Shown: positions 61,424 through 64,000 of the stretch, one piece after another | How positions within the stretch are numbered: the stretch's first letter is position 1 | Layout of the letters: every line of letters begins with the position of its first letter | Origin: Sphingomonas sp. Y38-1Y | GTDB lineage: Bacteria > Pseudomonadota > Alphaproteobacteria > Sphingomonadales > Sphingomonadaceae | Length of the DNA: 64,000 nucleotides | Direction: 5' to 3' | Assembly: GCF_032391395.1 (NCBI RefSeq) | Contig: NZ_CP135916.1 | Location: forward strand, 930,001-994,000 | Translations under genes and position numbers: made by a program | Notes under the pieces: model-generated | What the model was told of the DNA's origin: nothing | Databases searched by the model: none | Seen by the model: the letters and a program-made list of their open reading frames with translations, nothing else

Positions 61424-62728
61424 TTACACGCTCACGGGCTGCACGCCGCGGCCGGCATCGCCGAAGACGCGCAGGTAGCGGGCGATCTCCGCCGCATCGC
61501 CGGTGGCCTTCTCGGGATTGTCCGACAGCTTGACCGCGGGGCGGCCGTGGGCGCTCACCACCTTGCAGACGAGCGAGATCGGCGCGAGCGCATCGTCGCC
61601 GTCCGGGTCGCAGCCGCGAAAGTCGTTGGTGAGATTGGTGCCCCAGCCGAAGCTCGTCCGCACGCGCCCGTCGAAATGGCGATAGGTCTGCTCAATCGTA
61701 TCGACGTCCATGCCGTCGGAAAAGATCAGGAGCTTGCCGCGCGGATCGCGGCCCTTCGCCTGCCACCAGTCGATGATCTGCTCGCCCCCGGCGATCGGCG
61801 GCGCGCTGTCGGGCCGAAAGCCCGTCCAGTCGGCGACCCAGGCGGGCGCATCGCGCAGGAAGGCCGTCGTCCCGAACGCGTCCGGCAGCGCGATCAGCAG
61901 GTTGCCGCCATAGATGCGGCGCCACTCGTCGAGCACGCGGTACGGCGCCTCAGCGAGCGTGGCGTCATCCTCGGCAAGCGCGGCGGTGACCATCGGCAGC
62001 TCGTGCGCGTTGGTGCCGATCGCCTCCAAGTCGGTGTCCATCGCCAGCAGCACGTTGGACGTGCCGATGAAGCGGTCGCCCAGCCCCTCCTTCACCGCCT
62101 CGACGCACCAGCGCTGCCAGAGGAAGCCGTGGCGCCGCCGCGTGCCGAAGTCGGAGAGGACGAGGTCGGGAAGCGTGCGCAGCCGCTCCACCTTGGCCCA
62201 CATCCGCGCCTTGGCCCGCGCATAGAGGATGTCAAGCGCGAACCGGTCCTTGCCGCGCATCGCCGCGCGGGCGCGCAGCTCGTTGACGATCGAGAGGGCA
62301 GGGATCTCCCACATCGTCGTGTGCGTCCACGGGCCAGCGAAGCGCAGTTCGAACTGGCCGTCCACCGTCCTCAGCTCGTAGTCGGGCAGCTGGAAGTCGC
62401 GCAGCCAGGCGAGGAACTCGGGCTCGAACATCCGCGCGGTGCCATAGAAGCTGTTGCCCGCCAGCCAGATCAGCTCCTTCTTGCCGAAGCGGAGCGTCCG
62501 CGCATGGTCGAGCTGCGCGCGAAGCTCGCCCTCGTCGATCACATCGGCCAGCCGCACCGACCTGGTGCGGTTGATGAGCGCGAAGGTCGCGTGCGTATCG
62601 CGATGCAGCCGCCAGATGAGCTGGAGCATCAACAGCTTGTAGAAGTCGGTGTCGAGCAGGCTGCGAACGATCGGGTCGAGCCGCCAGCTGTGATTATAGG
62701 TGCGCAAGGCGATGTCGGTGAAGACCAT
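61424..62728 (-). CDS. pncB: Nicotinate phosphoribosyltransferase
   Basis: A 434-aa enzyme that makes nicotinate mononucleotide from nicotinate, PRPP and ATP for NAD salvage. [20 protein letters not shown] is the start of the fold, [11 protein letters not shown] the PRPP-loop, and NAHELPMV (about residue 230) holds the phospho-His. [12 protein letters not shown] and [14 protein letters not shown] follow. The start ATG 62728 is 5 bp after the DJ-1 gene stop, so they are co-transcribed. Confidence 0.96.
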   Translation of the reverse strand: MVFTDIALRTYNHSWRLDPIVRSLLDTDFYKLLMLQLIWRLHRDTHATFALINRTRSVRLADVIDEGELRAQLDHARTLRFGKKELIWLAGNSFYGTARMFEPEFLAWLRDFQLPDYELRTVDGQFELRFAGPWTHTTMWEIPALSIVNELRARAAMRGKDRFALDILYARAKARMWAKVERLRTLPDLVLSDFGTRRRHGFLWQRWCVEAVKEGLGDRFIGTSNVLLAMDTDLEAIGTNAHELPMVTAALAEDDATLAEAPYRVLDEWRRIYGGNLLIALPDAFGTTAFLRDAPAWVADWTGFRPDSAPPIAGGEQIIDWWQAKGRDPRGKLLIFSDGMDVDTIEQTYRHFDGRVRTSFGWGTNLTNDFRGCDPDGDDALAPISLVCKVVSAHGRPAVKLSDNPEKATGDAAEIARYLRVFGDAGRGVQPVSV

Positions 62729-62733
62729 CCGGC

Positions 62734-63348
62734 TCAGCCGTCGATCGCGAACGGGTCGTTGTCCGGATCGTCGTTCCAGACATATTCCGCCCGGGCGGCG
62801 GCCGCCTCTGCCTCGTCCCGGCCGTAGAGCGCTGCCACCAACGCCAGCGCCATGTCGGTGCCTGCGGAGACGCCCGACGACGTGTAGAACCGCCCGTCCG
62901 CGACCCAGCGTGCGCGTTTCTGCCAGTTCACTTGGGCGGCAAGGCCGGCGACCCAGTCGAACGCCACCTTGTTGGTCGTCGCGCGCCGCCCGTCGAGCAG
63001 CCCCGCCTTCGCCAGCAGCGCCGCGCCCGTGCACACCGATGCCGTCCAGCGCGCAGCCGCCGATCGCTCGCGCAGGAAATCGAGCATCGCGCCATTCTCG
63101 ACCTCGCGCCGCGCACCCATCCCGCCGGGCACCAGCAGCACGTCAATCGCCGGCGCATCGGCAAAGCCGTGATGCGCGACCGTCTCGATGCCCTGCGACG
63201 ATCGTGCCGGTCGGCCATCCTCCGTCACGACGACGAGACGATGACCGGGCAGCCGCCCCAGCATCTGCACCGGCCCGAACACGTCGAGCGTCTCGAACTC
63301 CGCGAACAGGACAATGCCGATCACCCGCTTCGCATCGTCGTCGCTCAT
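62734..63348 (-). CDS. DJ-1/PfpI-family protein
   Basis: A 204-aa protein of the class I glutamine amidotransferase-like superfamily. The nucleophile elbow is [16 protein letters not shown] (Cys after TASV) and the acidic partner is in [30 protein letters not shown] is typical of the ThiJ/isonitrile hydratase-like branch. Possible roles are glyoxalase III-type deglycation or isonitrile hydration. It lies between trmB (13 bp) and pncB (5 bp). Confidence 0.9.
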   Translation of the reverse strand: MSDDDAKRVIGIVLFAEFETLDVFGPVQMLGRLPGHRLVVVTEDGRPARSSQGIETVAHHGFADAPAIDVLLVPGGMGARREVENGAMLDFLRERSAAARWTASVCTGAALLAKAGLLDGRRATTNKVAFDWVAGLAAQVNWQKRARWVADGRFYTSSGVSAGTDMALALVAALYGRDEAEAAAARAEYVWNDDPDNDPFAIDG

Positions 63349-63361
63349 CGCACCCTCGCTA

Positions 63362-64000
63362 TCAGAGTCGGACGTAGCGGAAATACCACACCTCGTGCCC
63401 CTTGCGGCGTGCCTTGCGCTCGTAGCGTGTCTCGGGCCAATCGGCGGGGCGGGTGAGGAAGTCGGCGGCGCTCGTCGCCTGCCATTCGAAATCGCGGCGC
63501 TGGTTCATCACCATCATCGACCAGCGGCAATAGGTCGGATCGTCGGTGCCGAGGCGGAACTCGGCGCCCGGCTTCAGCTTGGCGGCGACGAGGTCGAGCG
63601 GGCCGTGATTGACCATCCGCCGCTTGGCGTGGCGCGCCTTGGGCCAGGGATCGGGGTGAAGCAGATAGAGGCGCGAGAGACTCTGGTCGGGCAGTCGTTC
63701 GAGCACTTCCAGGGCGTCGCCCATGTGCAGTCGGACATTGCCCAAGTCGCCGTCGCGAACGTGGCCGAGCGCCGAGACGACGCCGTTGAGGAAGGGCTCG
63801 CAACCGATGAAGCCGGTGTCCGGTCGCGCCGCGGCCTGGCCCGCCAGATGCTCGCCGCCACCGAAGCCGATCTCGAACTCGAGCGGGCGATCGTCGCCGA
63901 ACAGACGCGCGGCATCGAGCGGGCCGTCCGCGGGCACGCTGATGCGCGGCAGCAGGTCCTCGACCAGCGCGGCCTGGCCGGCGCGCAGCTTGTGGCCCTG
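63362..64000 (-). CDS. trmB: tRNA (guanosine(46)-N7)-methyltransferase, N-terminus outside the window
   Basis: A SAM-dependent enzyme that methylates G46 of tRNA. The frame runs on past the window edge: minus-strand bases 63940-64000 encode QGHKLRAGQAALVEDLLPRI, which is standard TrmB N-terminal sequence, so the first residues lie beyond 64000. The SAM site is FEIGFGGGEHL, and DPWPKARHAKRRM is the family motif for substrate binding. EVWYFRYVRL ends it. Starts a minus-strand run trmB-DJ-1-pncB. Confidence 0.95.
   Translation of the reverse strand, partial: QGHKLRAGQAALVEDLLPRISVPADGPLDAARLFGDDRPLEFEIGFGGGEHLAGQAAARPDTGFIGCEPFLNGVVSALGHVRDGDLGNVRLHMGDALEVLERLPDQSLSRLYLLHPDPWPKARHAKRRMVNHGPLDLVAAKLKPGAEFRLGTDDPTYCRWSMMVMNQRRDFEWQATSAADFLTRPADWPETRYERKARRKGHEVWYFRYVRL

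Noticed and set aside
1..64000. tRNA and rRNA genes
   Set aside because: Intergenic gaps were read on both strands for a T-arm GGTTCGA and acceptor stem pairing; none found, and most gaps are too short.
1..64000. CRISPR arrays, phage or transposon genes
   Set aside because: The repeats are palindromes in single intergenic copies, not regularly spaced direct repeats; no transposase, integrase or Cas-like protein is seen.

Overview
The window is a 64 kb piece of a high-GC alphaproteobacterial chromosome, almost certainly from the order Sphingomonadales (Sphingomonas or a close relative). The case rests on the TorF-type porin, TrcR (DUF1013), the NDUFA12-DUF2155-aat block, DUF1192, DUF2312, the glutathione-dependent formaldehyde pathway, a CtrA-like box at a flagellar promoter, very tight ATGA/TGATG gene junctions, and several families of palindromic intergenic repeats built on GTCACCCCGGA-type arms. 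I see no rRNA, tRNA, CRISPR array, transposase, integrase or phage gene. The window opens inside guaA and closes inside trmB.

Layout. 1-2.1 kb: the guaA 3' end, an unknown small protein and a TorF-family porin. 2.3-6.0 kb: clpA, a DUF1192 protein and a PIG3-type quinone oxidoreductase. 6.1-13.2 kb: an LpxH-like phosphoesterase with a glycosyltransferase, trcR, NDUFA12, DUF2155, aat (convergently overlapping DUF2155), an orphan ParA, a lipoprotein and a Y-family DNA polymerase. 13.3-18.1 kb: a formaldehyde detoxification cluster (frmA, VOC, cupin, fghA, FAD reductase) and an SDR. 18.3-25.9 kb: a zinc alcohol dehydrogenase with an SRPBCC protein behind a possible general-stress promoter, an RlpA lipoprotein, marR with an AAHS transporter, and cvpA-NifU-like-kef-DUF423. 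26.1-31.3 kb: pth, rplY, a DUF2189 membrane protein, a penicillin acylase and two very small membrane ORFs. 31.4-36.1 kb: a divergent MarR / EmrA / EmrB / NodT efflux unit. 36.2-42.7 kb: ruvC, yebC, DUF1003, DUF2312, an exported amidohydrolase, DUF1272, a ThiD-VOC fusion and rnhB.

43.0-58.3 kb is one long minus-strand flagellar operon. In transcription order it reads: sigma-54 activator (flbD-like), fliE, F, G, H, I, J, K, L, M, N, O, P, Q, R, flhB, fliD, fliS. Most junctions overlap by a few bases. The main break is a 75-bp palindromic repeat between fliQ and fliR. A flagellin gene is divergently placed upstream, and a CtrA-like box lies between it and the activator. flhA, the flg genes and the stator genes are not in the window. 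59.7-64 kb holds a cyclic-nucleotide-domain/thioredoxin-reductase-like protein, pncB, a DJ-1/PfpI protein and trmB.

I did not find a clear undescribed multi-gene system; most of the window is core genome. The best leads are the ThiD-VOC fusion, the consensus-SD leader peptide and EcfG-like promoter before the SRPBCC/ADH pair, the palindromic repeat inside the flagellar operon, the NifU-like protein lacking its third cysteine, the two tiny membrane ORFs, and the compositionally distinct core of the flagellin gene.
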